A stretch of 64,000 nt of DNA from JADJRG01 sp964474905 (GCA_964474905.1 CAYYUP010000001.1:124001-188000), one strand, 5' to 3'; shown: positions 35,560-44,261, numbered from the stretch's first letter. The notes: generated by a model from the letters alone, not told the origin. Program-made: numbers and translations.

Positions 35560-36338
35560 TGGATCCCCTCCCAGGCGCGGCACTGACTGCGTTCGAGGGC
35601 GAGGCGTTCTTCTTTGGCGAGGGCGCCCGAGCTTCGCGGCGTGGGTAGGCCTCGATCACGAAAGGGCCGACGCCAGCGGGCGAGCGCTTGACGAGCGGCG
35701 CGTGCCTGTCGGCGATCGAGGGCGAAGGTCAGCGAGACGAGCATCTGGCTATCGGTCAGGGCCTCTTGTCGTCCGTTAATCGCGAGCTTTTTTCGGTGCA
35801 GGTCGAGCTCGAGGGCGAGACCTAGGCGAACTCCGGTCGGTCGCCCTCGAACCCGTGGGAGTCGGCGACAGTTTGTCGATGCCGTGCAGTGGGCTCTTTT
35901 CCAGCTCCAGCGTCCGTGTTCCTGGGTCGGTAGCCAGCCGCTTGGCGAACACTGGCGAGGGGATAGGGCGGAGAGTTCGGAGCCGGTCGGTGCGTCCTTT
36001 GTTGATGTGGCGATGCCGTCGCGACCGACGATCCAAGTACCCAGGCCCTGCGCGTAGATCCAGAGGTTGTTGGGATCTCGGAAGCGAACCCGGAGTTCTG
36101 TGCCGACATCGAGTGCTGCGCCGCGGGCGAGCTCCAGCGGTACTCTTGCCCAGCAATCGCCGCTTGGCGGAAGAGCTGCTGAACTCGCGATGTGCGGGCC
36201 TTGCCAGCAGATCCAGAGGTGGCCGCGGCTGGAGGCGACCCAGGCCCCGGGGGCGACGGCATCGCCATGGTGGAGAGGGAGAGGGAAGGTCGCGTTCGCC
36301 TGTCCGATGGCGAGCGCGACGAGCATGATCTGGAGCAT
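35556..36338 (-). CDS. Hypothetical secreted protein
   Basis: About 260 residues with a short signal peptide (MLQIMLVALAIGQANA), several Trp/Cys positions (LWICWQGPHIAS, SGDCWARVPL, LWIYAQGLGTWIVG) suggesting a beta-sandwich with disulfides, and a basic C-terminal part (RQARAARQALARWRRPF). No family recognised. Coupled to the following gene by an ATGA overlap. Divergent from the metallo-hydrolase gene, 87 bases away. Confidence 0.6.
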   Translation of the reverse strand: MLQIMLVALAIGQANATFPLPLHHGDAVAPGAWVASSRGHLWICWQGPHIASSAALPPSGDCWARVPLELARGAALDVGTELRVRFRDPNNLWIYAQGLGTWIVGRDGIATSTKDAPTGSELSALSPRQCSPSGWLPTQEHGRWSWKRAHCTASTNCRRLPRVRGRPTGVRLGLALELDLHRKKLAINGRQEALTDSQMLVSLTFALDRRQARAARQALARWRRPFRDRGLPTPRSSGALAKEERLALERSQCRAWEGIQ

Positions 36339-36425
36339 GTTGATGTGCTCGGCCGGAGCGCGGTCCTGTTGCACAAAAAACCGAGGAACCCGCAACGCTC
36401 CATTTTCGGGGCCGATTGCAGGGGC

Positions 36426-37325
36426 ATGCGGAAGAAACGAACGAAGGCCTGGATCGTCTGGTTGTTAGGAATCGTTGCGGCTCTGGTTTTTGGCGGTGCA
36501 CCGCCGGCGGCTGCGAGCCGAAAGGAGGCGCTGCATTGGGTCGATGTCGGTCAGGGCGCGTCACTCGTTGCGGTCGGCAGTGATGCAGTGATTGTGATCG
36601 ACTCGGGGCCAGCAGGGGCTTCCGAGGCGATTCTTCGGGCTCTTGGAGAGCACGGGATCACTCGGGTCGATCTCTGGATCCACACCCATTTCGATGCCGA
36701 TCACATCGGCGGTGTCGTGCGGGCGGTCGCTGGTCTCGATGGTATCGAGGGCACCGGGGACGATCTCGAGATCGATATTCTCTGGGATCGCGGACTGGAG
36801 TCAGCGCCGACGACAGCTGTCATGGCGGACTATCTTGAACGCTTCGGTGATCGTCGCCGCGCCGTCGATACCGGCGAGCGTTGGCAGGTCCCGGGTCTCG
36901 GTGTCGAAGTGGTCAGCATCGGTGGCGGCGCTGATGAGAACGCCAGGGGCCTCGCTCTTCGCCTCGAAGTCGGAGCGCTTTCAACCCTCGTACTCGGAGA
37001 TCTACCGGCGAGCGAAGCCGTGGTCGCCGCCCAGCGCGCAGGCACCGTAGACATCCTCTGGGCGAGCCATCACGGTGCTCGAAACGGTTTTGATCCACGG
37101 CTCCTAGACCTCGCCGATCCCGACGCCGTAGTGATCTCTGCTGGGCACAAAAACAGCTACTGTCACCCCGCACCAGAGGTGCTCGCCTGGCTTGCGGGCC
37201 GCGAAGTGTGGATCACGGGCGCGGCCGGCATCGCCCCCTCTGGACCCTGTAAAGGCCTCGCTGCGAGCCTCTCGGTGGGTCACCAAGTGCTCGGAGGTGA
37301 CTTGGTGCTTGCGGTTGATCCTTGA
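36426..37325 (+). CDS. Secreted metallo-beta-lactamase-fold hydrolase, ComEC-like
   Basis: Stand-alone hydrolase of the ComEC/Rec2 C-terminal type with a signal peptide (WIVWLLGIVAALVFGGAP). Motifs: WVDVGQGASLV, HTHFDADHIGG (metal ligands), VLGDLP, SHHGARNGF and ISAGHKNSYCHPAPEVL, all as in ComEC hydrolase domains. Residue count about 299. In ComEC this domain is thought to degrade the non-transported DNA strand; the substrate here is unknown and no ComEC membrane channel is attached. AGGGG precedes ATG 36426, so the longer frame from 36192 is not used. Confidence 0.82.
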   Translation: MRKKRTKAWIVWLLGIVAALVFGGAPPAAASRKEALHWVDVGQGASLVAVGSDAVIVIDSGPAGASEAILRALGEHGITRVDLWIHTHFDADHIGGVVRAVAGLDGIEGTGDDLEIDILWDRGLESAPTTAVMADYLERFGDRRRAVDTGERWQVPGLGVEVVSIGGGADENARGLALRLEVGALSTLVLGDLPASEAVVAAQRAGTVDILWASHHGARNGFDPRLLDLADPDAVVISAGHKNSYCHPAPEVLAWLAGREVWITGAAGIAPSGPCKGLAASLSVGHQVLGGDLVLAVDP

Positions 37326-37345
37326 TGGCGCATCGCTGCTACACT
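37315..37345 (+). promoter_or_regulatory. Promoter candidate for the 37354 lipoprotein (leaderless)
   Basis: TTGATC (37315-37320), 19 bases, TACACT (37340-37345). The expected start is within a few bases of GTG 37354. Confidence 0.4.
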
Positions 37346-37353
37346 GCACGCCG

Positions 37354-37899
37354 GTGCGCGACCGTCGTCACCTCGCTCCGGCGCTCGTCGGTGTCCTTGG
37401 CCTCGCTGCTGCTGCATGCGGAGGATGGCGGGGTCACGGTGATACCTACCATGCGCGATCCGCGCCAGGCGACAAGGTTGGTCACGAGGCGACCTTCTCC
37501 TTTGGCTTGCCGCCCTCGGGCTGGCAGCCCGCCAAAGAGAAGGGCGCGCAGGTGCTTTGGGTGCACGAGTCGATGCCCGCGGTCATTCACCTCAACGCCC
37601 AATGCGAGATGCACGGCGATTCCTCGCTCGAATCCTTCACCGATCATCTGCGGATCGATTTTCGCGAGTGGAAGGTGCTCTCGCAGGAGGCCATGATGAT
37701 CGCCGGTCGCGATGCGGTGCACACCGTTGTGCTCGCTGAGATCGACGGCGGTGTCGAGACCCAGATGGAACTCATCGTCTTCAAGAAGAACGGCTGTCTC
37801 TTCGATCTGCAGTACATCGCGGCGCCCTCGGTCTTTGAGACCGGACGTGCTGCTTATCAGCAGGTCGTCGCCGATTTCACCTTCCCGCTCCGCGGTTAA
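37354..37899 (+). CDS. Lipoprotein upstream of the Mla genes
   Basis: 181 residues from GTG 37354, lipobox LAAAAC (Cys22). The mature part reads FSFGLPPSGWQPAKEKGAQV, then a beta-rich domain (VIHLNAQC, ELIVFKKNGCLFDLQYIA) that looks like the PsbP/DcrB-type fold of exported lipoproteins. Function unknown; 18 bases before mlaE, so it may serve the same transport pathway (inference). The TACACT box and lack of a Shine-Dalgarno site suggest a leaderless mRNA. Confidence 0.72.
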   Translation: MRDRRHLAPALVGVLGLAAAACGGWRGHGDTYHARSAPGDKVGHEATFSFGLPPSGWQPAKEKGAQVLWVHESMPAVIHLNAQCEMHGDSSLESFTDHLRIDFREWKVLSQEAMMIAGRDAVHTVVLAEIDGGVETQMELIVFKKNGCLFDLQYIAAPSVFETGRAAYQQVVADFTFPLRG

Positions 37900-37917
37900 G
37901 GGTCAAGGGGTCAAGAC

Positions 37918-38718
37918 GTGGCAAACTTCACCGAGTCGGCCAAAAACCTCTTCGCCAGCATTGGCGGCATCCTTACATCAGGTCTTGGCTGGGTCGGCGG
38001 CACCTGTCGATTGCTCTGGCAGGTGACGATCCGGGGGGTCCGACGACCCTTCGGCGTACACGATATTTTCTATCACATGGTTTCGTTGGGGGTGCGCTCG
38101 CTGCCTCTGGCGACGCTGATGTCGCTCTTTGTCGGTATGGTGTTGACCTGGCAATTCGGCGAGGCGCTGATCGGCTTCGGTGCAAAAAACGCGATCGGGT
38201 ACGCGTCGTCGCTGGCATTGGTACGCGAGTTGGTGCCGGTGATTCTCGCGCTCACTGTCGGCGCCAAGATGGCGACCGGTATGACCGCCGAGCTCGGCTC
38301 CATGAAGGTCTCCGAGCAGATCGACGCGATCGCTTCTCTCGGTGCTGACCCGCTCAAAAAATTGGTTTGGCCACGCGTGGTCGCGGCGACCTGGTCACTG
38401 CCGATCCTCGCGGTCTGGGGCAACGTGTTGGCGCTCGCCAGCGGTGCAGTGATCGCGGACATCGTCTTCGACGTGCCCGCGGATTATTTTTACGAGACTT
38501 ACATCGACGAACTCTGGCCTTCAGATTATCTCTCTGGGCTCGGCAAGTCGGTGGTCTTTGGGCTCCTGGTCGGGATCATCGGCTGCTATCAGGGGCTGAC
38601 GACCCAGTACGGTACCGAGGCGGTCGGCATCTCGACGACCAACACAGTGGTCGCGACCTCGGTGTCGATCCTGTCGATGGACTTTATCCTGACGACGCTC
38701 TTCTTGCCTGTCAGCTAA
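37918..38718 (+). CDS. mlaE: MlaE-type ABC transporter permease
   Basis: Inner-membrane permease of the phospholipid-trafficking Mla/Mce system. Family core SLALVRELVPVILALTVGAK then ELGSMKVSEQIDAI and LVWPRVVA are all present; five to six helices; 266 residues. GTG 37918 start. Followed by mlaF after 2 bases. Confidence 0.93.
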   Translation: MANFTESAKNLFASIGGILTSGLGWVGGTCRLLWQVTIRGVRRPFGVHDIFYHMVSLGVRSLPLATLMSLFVGMVLTWQFGEALIGFGAKNAIGYASSLALVRELVPVILALTVGAKMATGMTAELGSMKVSEQIDAIASLGADPLKKLVWPRVVAATWSLPILAVWGNVLALASGAVIADIVFDVPADYFYETYIDELWPSDYLSGLGKSVVFGLLVGIIGCYQGLTTQYGTEAVGISTTNTVVATSVSILSMDFILTTLFLPVS

Positions 38719-38720
38719 TT

Positions 38721-39476
38721 ATGGGCGCGGTCATCGAGCTCCGGCGAGTGCAGAAGTCCTTCGGCACGCATACGGTCTACAAAGATATGGACCTCACGGT
38801 CGAGGAGGGCGAGACGCTCACCGTGATCGGCGGCAGCGGCCAGGGCAAGAGCGTTTGCATGAAGATGATGATCGGGCTCCTGATCGCCGACGACGGTGAC
38901 GTGCTCTTTCACGGGGCGGAGGTCTCTACGTTGGACCCTGAGGGTCTTCGCGCACTTCGGCGCAGAGTCGCGATGGTCTTTCAGGGCGGCGCACTATTTG
39001 ACTCGATGAGTATCCGTGACAACGTCGGCTACGCTTTGATCGAGCACACGGCAATGACAGACGATGAGATCACCGCGCGCGCTTGGCAGTGCCTCGATAT
39101 GGTCGGTCTCGGCGAGGATCGCGGGTTGCTCAGCCGCATGCCCGTGAGCCTGAGCGGAGGCATGCGCAAGCGGGTGGCGATCGCTCGCTCGATCGCTCTC
39201 CAGCCTGAGGTTATCCTCTATGATGAGCCGACCACCGGGCTCGATCCCAGCAATATCAGGCGAATAGGCTCGATGATCTTGAAGCTACAGAAAGAGCTCG
39301 GTGTGACCAGCGTCGTCGTCACCCACGACATGCCGACCGCGTTTCGCGTCTCCAACAGGATCGCGATGCTGCACGATCGTCACTTCCCCTTCGTCGATAC
39401 GCCGGAGAGCTTCAAGCACATGATGGTGCCGGAGGTGCGCAACTTCATCCAGGGGAGGGTCGACGATGGCGCGTAA
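38721..39476 (+). CDS. mlaF: MlaF-type ABC transporter ATPase
   Basis: ATPase powering the MlaE permease. Walker A GGSGQGKS, Q-loop VFQGGALFDSM, signature SLSGGM, Walker B VILYDEPTTGLDP, switch His in VTHD. 251 residues from ATG 38721; the longer frame upstream overlaps mlaE and is not used. Its end overlaps mlaD by 11 bases. Confidence 0.94.
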   Translation: MGAVIELRRVQKSFGTHTVYKDMDLTVEEGETLTVIGGSGQGKSVCMKMMIGLLIADDGDVLFHGAEVSTLDPEGLRALRRRVAMVFQGGALFDSMSIRDNVGYALIEHTAMTDDEITARAWQCLDMVGLGEDRGLLSRMPVSLSGGMRKRVAIARSIALQPEVILYDEPTTGLDPSNIRRIGSMILKLQKELGVTSVVVTHDMPTAFRVSNRIAMLHDRHFPFVDTPESFKHMMVPEVRNFIQGRVDDGA

Positions 39477-40830
39477 GGACGAACGCCGGCTTAACATCAT
39501 CGTTGGCCTCTTTGTCTTCGGTTTCGGGGCGCTCTTCATGCTCTCGCTCATCATCATCGGTATGGGCAAGGGCACCTTCAAAGAGAAGGTTTCGATCGAC
39601 GCGGATTTTCGCAGCGTCTCCGGTCTTAAAAAGGGTAGTCCGGTGCAGCTCGAGGGCATCGAGATCGGCGTCGTCGAGGACCGAACCTTCGTCGAACTCG
39701 ACTACACCTGCGGCCCCGCGTCCGAGGATCTCGGGCGCTACGGCGGCGGTCGGACCGATGATTGCGATGCGCAGATGTTTTGCGCGCCTGAGGGCAAGTG
39801 CGCTGAGCTCGAGCCTTATTCTGCGAACAAGGACCTGCACCCGATCTGCGAGAGTGACATGCAGTGCACGGAGACCGAGGTCTGCGTCACCAGCGACTTC
39901 CGTCGACGCTACCGTCGGGTTTCGTGGACCGGCACCACCGGTGTCTGCGCGGCCTACGAGACCCAGCACAAGCGCATCCGTGTGAGCCTTCGGATCTTCG
40001 CCGAAAGCCTCAAACATATCCGTACCGACAGCCGTGCGACGGTTTCGCAAAACGGTCTGCTGGGCGATCAGCTGGTCCAGATCTCGGCGGGTCGCGGTAA
40101 GCCGATCCAGGCAGGGGCGAGGATCCAGACCAACCCGTCACTCATCGAGGATGTGATGGCAGTCCGTGGCCGTGTCGAGGGCATGTTTGTCCAGGTCGAA
40201 GAGGCCGTCGGCGGTATCGCCACCCTGGCTGCCGCGCTCGGCGACGAAAAGACCGTGCGCAACGTTCAGGGTCTGCTCAGCAATGCCAACGAGATCTCGA
40301 GACAGATCGCCGAGGGCAAGGGCTTGGTGGGTGCGTTGCTCAACGACGAAGCCTATGTCCAGGACTTCGGGGCGACTTTGCGGAGCATCCGCAACATGGC
40401 CTACGGGCTCGATTCCTTCGTCAAGCGGGCGAAGAATTCGATGACCAAGGTCGACGAAAACCTTCAGCCGTTGATCGACGACGGTCGCAGCGTGATCGCC
40501 AACATCAACGGCATCCTCGGCGACCTCAAGAACCCGGAGAACAAGAGCGTCGCCTCCAAGCTCCTCTACGATCCAGACGGAAAGATGGTGCACGAACTCG
40601 AAGAGACCCTGGAGGGGCTAAACCAGGTGATTGCCGCACTCGAGCGTGGTGAAGGCACTGTCGGCAAGCTGCTCAAGGATCCAAAGGCCTACGACGATCT
40701 CGTGAAGATCCTCGGCAACATCGAGCGCAACAATACGATCAAACGTCTGGTGCGCTTTGTCGTCGAGAAGGACGAGGCCGCGGACTCTGCGGCGCCGAGC
40801 ACTCGTCAGGTCAAACGCAGCGGCAAGTAG
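39466..40830 (+). CDS. mlaD: MCE-domain protein (MlaD-like) with Cys-rich insert
   Basis: Membrane-anchored lipid-channel subunit. Helix about 10-33, then the first MCE strands (VSIDADFRSVSGLKKGSPVQ then GIEIGVVE). Instead of continuing directly, an insert of about 87 residues (80-167) with eight Cys (82, 100, 106, 112, 128, 134, 140, 161) interrupts the domain; the fold resumes at KRIRVSLRIFAESLKHI and GLLGDQLVQISAG. The rest (about 215-454) is helical with Gly-rich turns (GKGLVGALL, GEGTVGKLLKDP), the usual needle-like region. No mlaB or mlaC was found nearby. Confidence 0.9.
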   Translation: MARKDERRLNIIVGLFVFGFGALFMLSLIIIGMGKGTFKEKVSIDADFRSVSGLKKGSPVQLEGIEIGVVEDRTFVELDYTCGPASEDLGRYGGGRTDDCDAQMFCAPEGKCAELEPYSANKDLHPICESDMQCTETEVCVTSDFRRRYRRVSWTGTTGVCAAYETQHKRIRVSLRIFAESLKHIRTDSRATVSQNGLLGDQLVQISAGRGKPIQAGARIQTNPSLIEDVMAVRGRVEGMFVQVEEAVGGIATLAAALGDEKTVRNVQGLLSNANEISRQIAEGKGLVGALLNDEAYVQDFGATLRSIRNMAYGLDSFVKRAKNSMTKVDENLQPLIDDGRSVIANINGILGDLKNPENKSVASKLLYDPDGKMVHELEETLEGLNQVIAALERGEGTVGKLLKDPKAYDDLVKILGNIERNNTIKRLVRFVVEKDEAADSAAPSTRQVKRSGK

Positions 40831-40901
40831 TGGGGCCGAGCGCTGTCGCAGGTCGCTCCTATGCGTCGCGAAATTTCTCGGCCAGCCACACGCAGGGGCA
40901 G

Positions 40902-41843
40902 CTACAGAACATCGGCGTCGACTTGCTGGGCAAAGTCGCAAAGTGATTCGATGAGCTCTGTTGGATACTCTGCGGGCACGGCGTGGGTAGCCTGCGCGAG
41001 CACCTTCCACTGCACTCCCGGGATCGAAAAGGCGAGCTTGCGCATGGTTGGCAGCGGCACAAAAGTGTCTTTCGCGCCAGCTATGACCATCACCGGTACG
41101 TCGATCTTGGGCACGATATCCGCGGCGCTGTGTCGGTCGGCCTCCTCGAGCATCGCGACGAAGAGCTCGGGGTTCATCTTCGCGAGCTGTCGCGTGTAGA
41201 ACTCGAAGTCGTCGACGGCGATTCGATCCAGGTTGACCTGAAAGTTGAGACCCAAGCCGAGCGTCAGGTTGGACGGCACCAATGTGCGCCAGACCTTGAG
41301 CGTGAAGTCTCGTGCGATTCGGGTGGTCGCACGCAGCAGGGGGAGCGCGTGGCCAAAGGCTTGTGTGCCCTGAAATGTCTGCAGCACGCGGCCGCTTGGC
41401 CCTGCGAGCGAGACCAATGCCAGTACTCGGTGGCGATGGCGACGGTAGAGCTCAAGGGCGACCGGGAAGCCCATCGAGAAGCCGATCACGATCGCCTTCT
41501 TGATGCCCGCGTGATCCAGCGCCTCGGCCGCATCGTCTGCCAGTGTCGGCATCGACAGTCGCCACGGTCGCGGCGGATCAGGTGAAATCCCATGCCCCCG
41601 GTAGTGGAGAAGCATGATCTTCCGGTGCCGAGCGAGCTCTGGGATCACTCGCCGAAAAGCCCAGCCTGAGCAGCCGATCCCGTCGAGGATGAGCAGAGGT
41701 GTGTGCCCCGCCTGGCTCTCGCCAAAGACCTGATAGGCGATCGTCGCGCCGTCACGAAGGTAGACAAACGACGCATCGCCCTTCAGGGCACGGGCGTCGT
41801 TGGCTCTACCGCCGGTTGCGTGGGCGACTGGACCGATGTCCAT
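40902..41843 (-). CDS. Alpha/beta hydrolase
   Basis: Soluble esterase/lyase-type hydrolase, 313 residues. Oxyanion region DGIGCSGWAF, nucleophile Ser123 (GFSMGFP), Asp259 (AGAKDTFVP), His287 (ATHAVP). Cap segment between about 150 and 240. No signal peptide. Substrate unknown. A 10-base palindrome, CGAACGTTCG (41857-41866), lies 13 bases before its start. Confidence 0.87.
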   Translation of the reverse strand: MDIGPVAHATGGRANDARALKGDASFVYLRDGATIAYQVFGESQAGHTPLLILDGIGCSGWAFRRVIPELARHRKIMLLHYRGHGISPDPPRPWRLSMPTLADDAAEALDHAGIKKAIVIGFSMGFPVALELYRRHRHRVLALVSLAGPSGRVLQTFQGTQAFGHALPLLRATTRIARDFTLKVWRTLVPSNLTLGLGLNFQVNLDRIAVDDFEFYTRQLAKMNPELFVAMLEEADRHSAADIVPKIDVPVMVIAGAKDTFVPLPTMRKLAFSIPGVQWKVLAQATHAVPAEYPTELIESLCDFAQQVDADVL

Positions 41844-41872
41844 AGGTCAGCCCAAGCGAACGTTCGGTACGA

Positions 41873-42094
41873 TTAGTCCGCGGAGGAGGGCTCATTTTTG
41901 CCGCGCTCATCGTCGGCGTCGTCGGCAATGTCGTTGACGCTTGGGTATTTAAAAATCTCGCGCCGGGCGATTTTCCACGCCTTTTGCACGATCCACGAGA
42001 GCGAGCGATCCTGCCTCGCAGCCTCGGTTTGAATCTCTTTCAGCATCGTCTCCGGGAAGTAGAGCGATTGCTTACGCTTGTCCGAGCTGGCCAT
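41873..42094 (-). CDS. Small ribbon-helix-helix-like protein
   Basis: 73 residues: KRKQSLYFPETMLKEIQTEA then ARQDRSLSWIVQKAWKIARR. The strand KQSLYFPETMLKEI and the following two helices fit an RHH DNA-binding fold, and I recall this short sequence type (TIGR04563-like) as common in myxobacteria. The C terminus is acidic. Possibly a regulator of the adjacent genes; target unknown. It is 29 bases upstream of the hydrolase gene, same direction. Confidence 0.72.
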   Translation of the reverse strand: MASSDKRKQSLYFPETMLKEIQTEAARQDRSLSWIVQKAWKIARREIFKYPSVNDIADDADDERGKNEPSSAD

Positions 42095-42153
42095 GAATCA
42101 CCGATCTCCAAACCTAGTGAAAAACAGGGGTTTCAGGGTATGTTAGGGGCCGT

Positions 42154-42930
42154 TTGACTGTCAACCATGATGGGGCAGGTTCCGGCGACGAGCCTGACGT
42201 GGCTCTAGGAGAGGACCCTGAGCCCTTGCACCAGGTAGCTGAACCAGTGGACGGTCGTGCACTGCGGGCCCAACAGCGCCGCGAGCAGCGACGTTCCGAG
42301 ATTCTCGTGGCGGCTACGCGCGTTTTCCGCGCAAAGGGCTATCATGCGGCTTCGGTGGGCGACATCATCGACCGTGCGCGGATCGCTCGAGGAACCTTCT
42401 ATCTCTATTTCAATAGTAAGAGGGAGATCTTCACCGAACTCACGACGGTATTCCTCGGGCTAATCCGCGGTTCGGTACGCAAGATTTCACTCGAGGCGGG
42501 AGCGCCTGAGCCGATCGAGCAAATGCGCGCGAACTTCCGCCGGGTCATGGGCACGGTTCTCACGCACGATGATCTGGCGACGATCATGTTGCGCGATCCT
42601 GAGGAGTTCGACCTCGAGGGTCAGGCACAGATGCAACAATTTTTCGATCAAGTGATCGAACTGATCGAACTCGCGGTGCGCACGGGCCGAGCGCTCGGCT
42701 TTGCCCGAGACTGCAACGATCACATCATCGCAGTTAGCGCTCTCGGGGCCTTGCGCGAGGTACTACGGCGAATGCTTGTGGCCCGTGCGGACGTTGCCGA
42801 TCGCACCTCGGCGGGTACGCCCGAGCTCCCCGCTGGGCGAGGCCTAGAGCCTTCCCGCGCGCTTTTGGTCGATACTGAACGCTTGGCCGACGAATTGGTA
42901 ACGTTCTTTGTCCGCGGGGTGTTTACCTGA
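42154..42930 (+). CDS. TetR-family transcriptional regulator
   Basis: N-terminal HTH: RSEILVAATRVFRAKGYHAA then DIIDRARIARGTFYLYFNSK, clear TetR pattern. The C-terminal ligand domain is about 170 residues. The start is uncertain: TTG 42154 lies 9 bases after TATGTT (42139-42144), and GTG 42199 or 42247 are in frame. TTGACTGTCAA (42154-42164), an 11-base palindrome at the start, could be an operator. The ligand is unknown. Confidence 0.87.
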   Translation: MTVNHDGAGSGDEPDVALGEDPEPLHQVAEPVDGRALRAQQRREQRRSEILVAATRVFRAKGYHAASVGDIIDRARIARGTFYLYFNSKREIFTELTTVFLGLIRGSVRKISLEAGAPEPIEQMRANFRRVMGTVLTHDDLATIMLRDPEEFDLEGQAQMQQFFDQVIELIELAVRTGRALGFARDCNDHIIAVSALGALREVLRRMLVARADVADRTSAGTPELPAGRGLEPSRALLVDTERLADELVTFFVRGVFT

Positions 42931-43006
42931 AGCTCTGTCTCAGCTACCCTGCCGGGCCCTCGATAATCGCGGGTGTCTTCATAAAGTAGCAGCCAGGGGT
43001 GCGTGT

Positions 43007-43378
43007 ATGGCTCTCACGAAAGCCCAGACAGAGAAGTTTCGTCAGATCCTCCACGAGAAGCGGAGGAGCCTGATCGAACAGGCACAACGGACCCTCCAAT
43101 CGGATATGGTCCTCTCTCCAGACGATCGCTTTGACGAGGTTGATCAAGCCTCTAGCGAGTACATGCAGGCGTTCTCGTTTCGCCTGCGTGGTCGAGAGCG
43201 CTTCCTCATGGATAAGATCGACCTCTCCCTTCGTAAGCTCGACGAGGGGATCTACGGGGTCTGCGAAGAATGCGAGGAGATGATCGCGATCAAGCGGCTC
43301 CAAGCGCGACCGGAGGCGCCGCTGTGCATCCAATGCAAGGAAGCTCAGGAGCGCGAAGAGGCTGTCTACGCCGAATAG
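43007..43378 (+). CDS. DksA/TraR-type RNA polymerase-binding factor
   Basis: Zinc-finger coiled-coil protein that binds the RNA polymerase secondary channel; 123 residues. Helical hairpin (about 1-85) with acidic tip DDRFDEVDQ, and a four-Cys finger CEECEE ... CIQCKE. AGGGG precedes ATG 43007. E. coli DksA is 151 residues, so this is a short version, similar to many deltaproteobacterial ones. 52 bases before the next gene. Confidence 0.87.
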   Translation: MALTKAQTEKFRQILHEKRRSLIEQAQRTLQSDMVLSPDDRFDEVDQASSEYMQAFSFRLRGRERFLMDKIDLSLRKLDEGIYGVCEECEEMIAIKRLQARPEAPLCIQCKEAQEREEAVYAE

Positions 43379-43430
43379 GCAGCGACCCGGCATCGGCCAG
43401 AGCGTGGCGTTGATGACTGGTTGACCTGTC

Positions 43431-44261
43431 ATGCGGCCGATACTCTTTGAGATCCCGGGGCTCGGATGGCCGCTCCAGTCCTACGGCGTGGCCATGGGAG
43501 CTGCGCTCTTGATCGCCTGGGTTGTTGCGCTGAAGCAGGCTCGCCGTGATGGCCTGCCGAGCGAGGCACTCGGTATGATCTTTGTCTTCGCGGCCTTTGC
43601 TGGGATTGTTGGCGCGCGCGGCCTTTGGCTGCTGCAACACCCAAATGCCGGCGGCTCGCTCTTCAACCTGGCCGCGGGTGGCCTGAGCATCGCGGGTGGC
43701 GTGTTGGCTGCGCTCATCGTCAGCGCGATCGGCTGCGCACGCCAGGGCATTTCGACCTTGGCCTGGCTCGACGCGGTGGCGCCTGGCTTTGCGGCGGGCC
43801 TGACCATCGAGGCGCTCGGAGCTTACCTTGCGGGTGCTGAGTTTGGTCGTTACGTCGCGCCTGGCGATCTTGGATATGCCCTTTCGGTCAGCTTTCCGGC
43901 CGGCACTCCGGTGCACGATTACCATCAGCACCTGATGGCGGGGCTGCCGACCTTTACTGCCGAACTCTCCGCTCCCGTGCATCCCGTGCAGCTCTACGCC
44001 GCGGCGATGGGGCTCGTGATCCTGGCGCTCGCGGTGCTGATCCGCAGGCGTCGGCGCTACGTCGGTCAGGTCACCCTCGCGGTGCTCGCAGCCTTTGTTG
44101 TGGCTCGTTTGGTTCTCGAAGATCCGCTGCGTTTTGATGCGAGCCCCCAAATCTCGGGCTTTCTCCGGTTCGGGCACATCTCTGCCGGTGGCTTGCTGCT
44201 CGTGCTCGGCCTTGTCAGCATGGTCCTGCGTCGCCGCTCAGAACTCGGGGACAAGTCTTGA
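43431..44261 (+). CDS. Lgt-family membrane protein lacking several catalytic residues
   Basis: Homologue of prolipoprotein diacylglyceryl transferase, 276 residues, about seven helices. Retained: QSYGVAM (Tyr18), the Gly-rich GGLSIAGG loop, Gly139-Arg140, HPVQLYA (183-189), and R226-xxx-E230. Lost by position: E. coli Arg143 is Ala128, Asn146 is Ala131, Glu151 is Ala136, and His103 is Ala88. The alignment is fixed by Gly130/Gly135/Gly139 without gaps. A second, active Lgt must exist elsewhere if lipoproteins mature here. Coupled to the next gene by a TTGA overlap. Confidence 0.8.
   Translation: MRPILFEIPGLGWPLQSYGVAMGAALLIAWVVALKQARRDGLPSEALGMIFVFAAFAGIVGARGLWLLQHPNAGGSLFNLAAGGLSIAGGVLAALIVSAIGCARQGISTLAWLDAVAPGFAAGLTIEALGAYLAGAEFGRYVAPGDLGYALSVSFPAGTPVHDYHQHLMAGLPTFTAELSAPVHPVQLYAAAMGLVILALAVLIRRRRRYVGQVTLAVLAAFVVARLVLEDPLRFDASPQISGFLRFGHISAGGLLLVLGLVSMVLRRRSELGDKS

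Noticed and set aside
41857..41866. CGAACGTTCG as a LexA box
   Set aside because: LexA sites have a spacer between the arms (CGAAC-n-GTTCG); here there is none, and the neighbours are not SOS genes.
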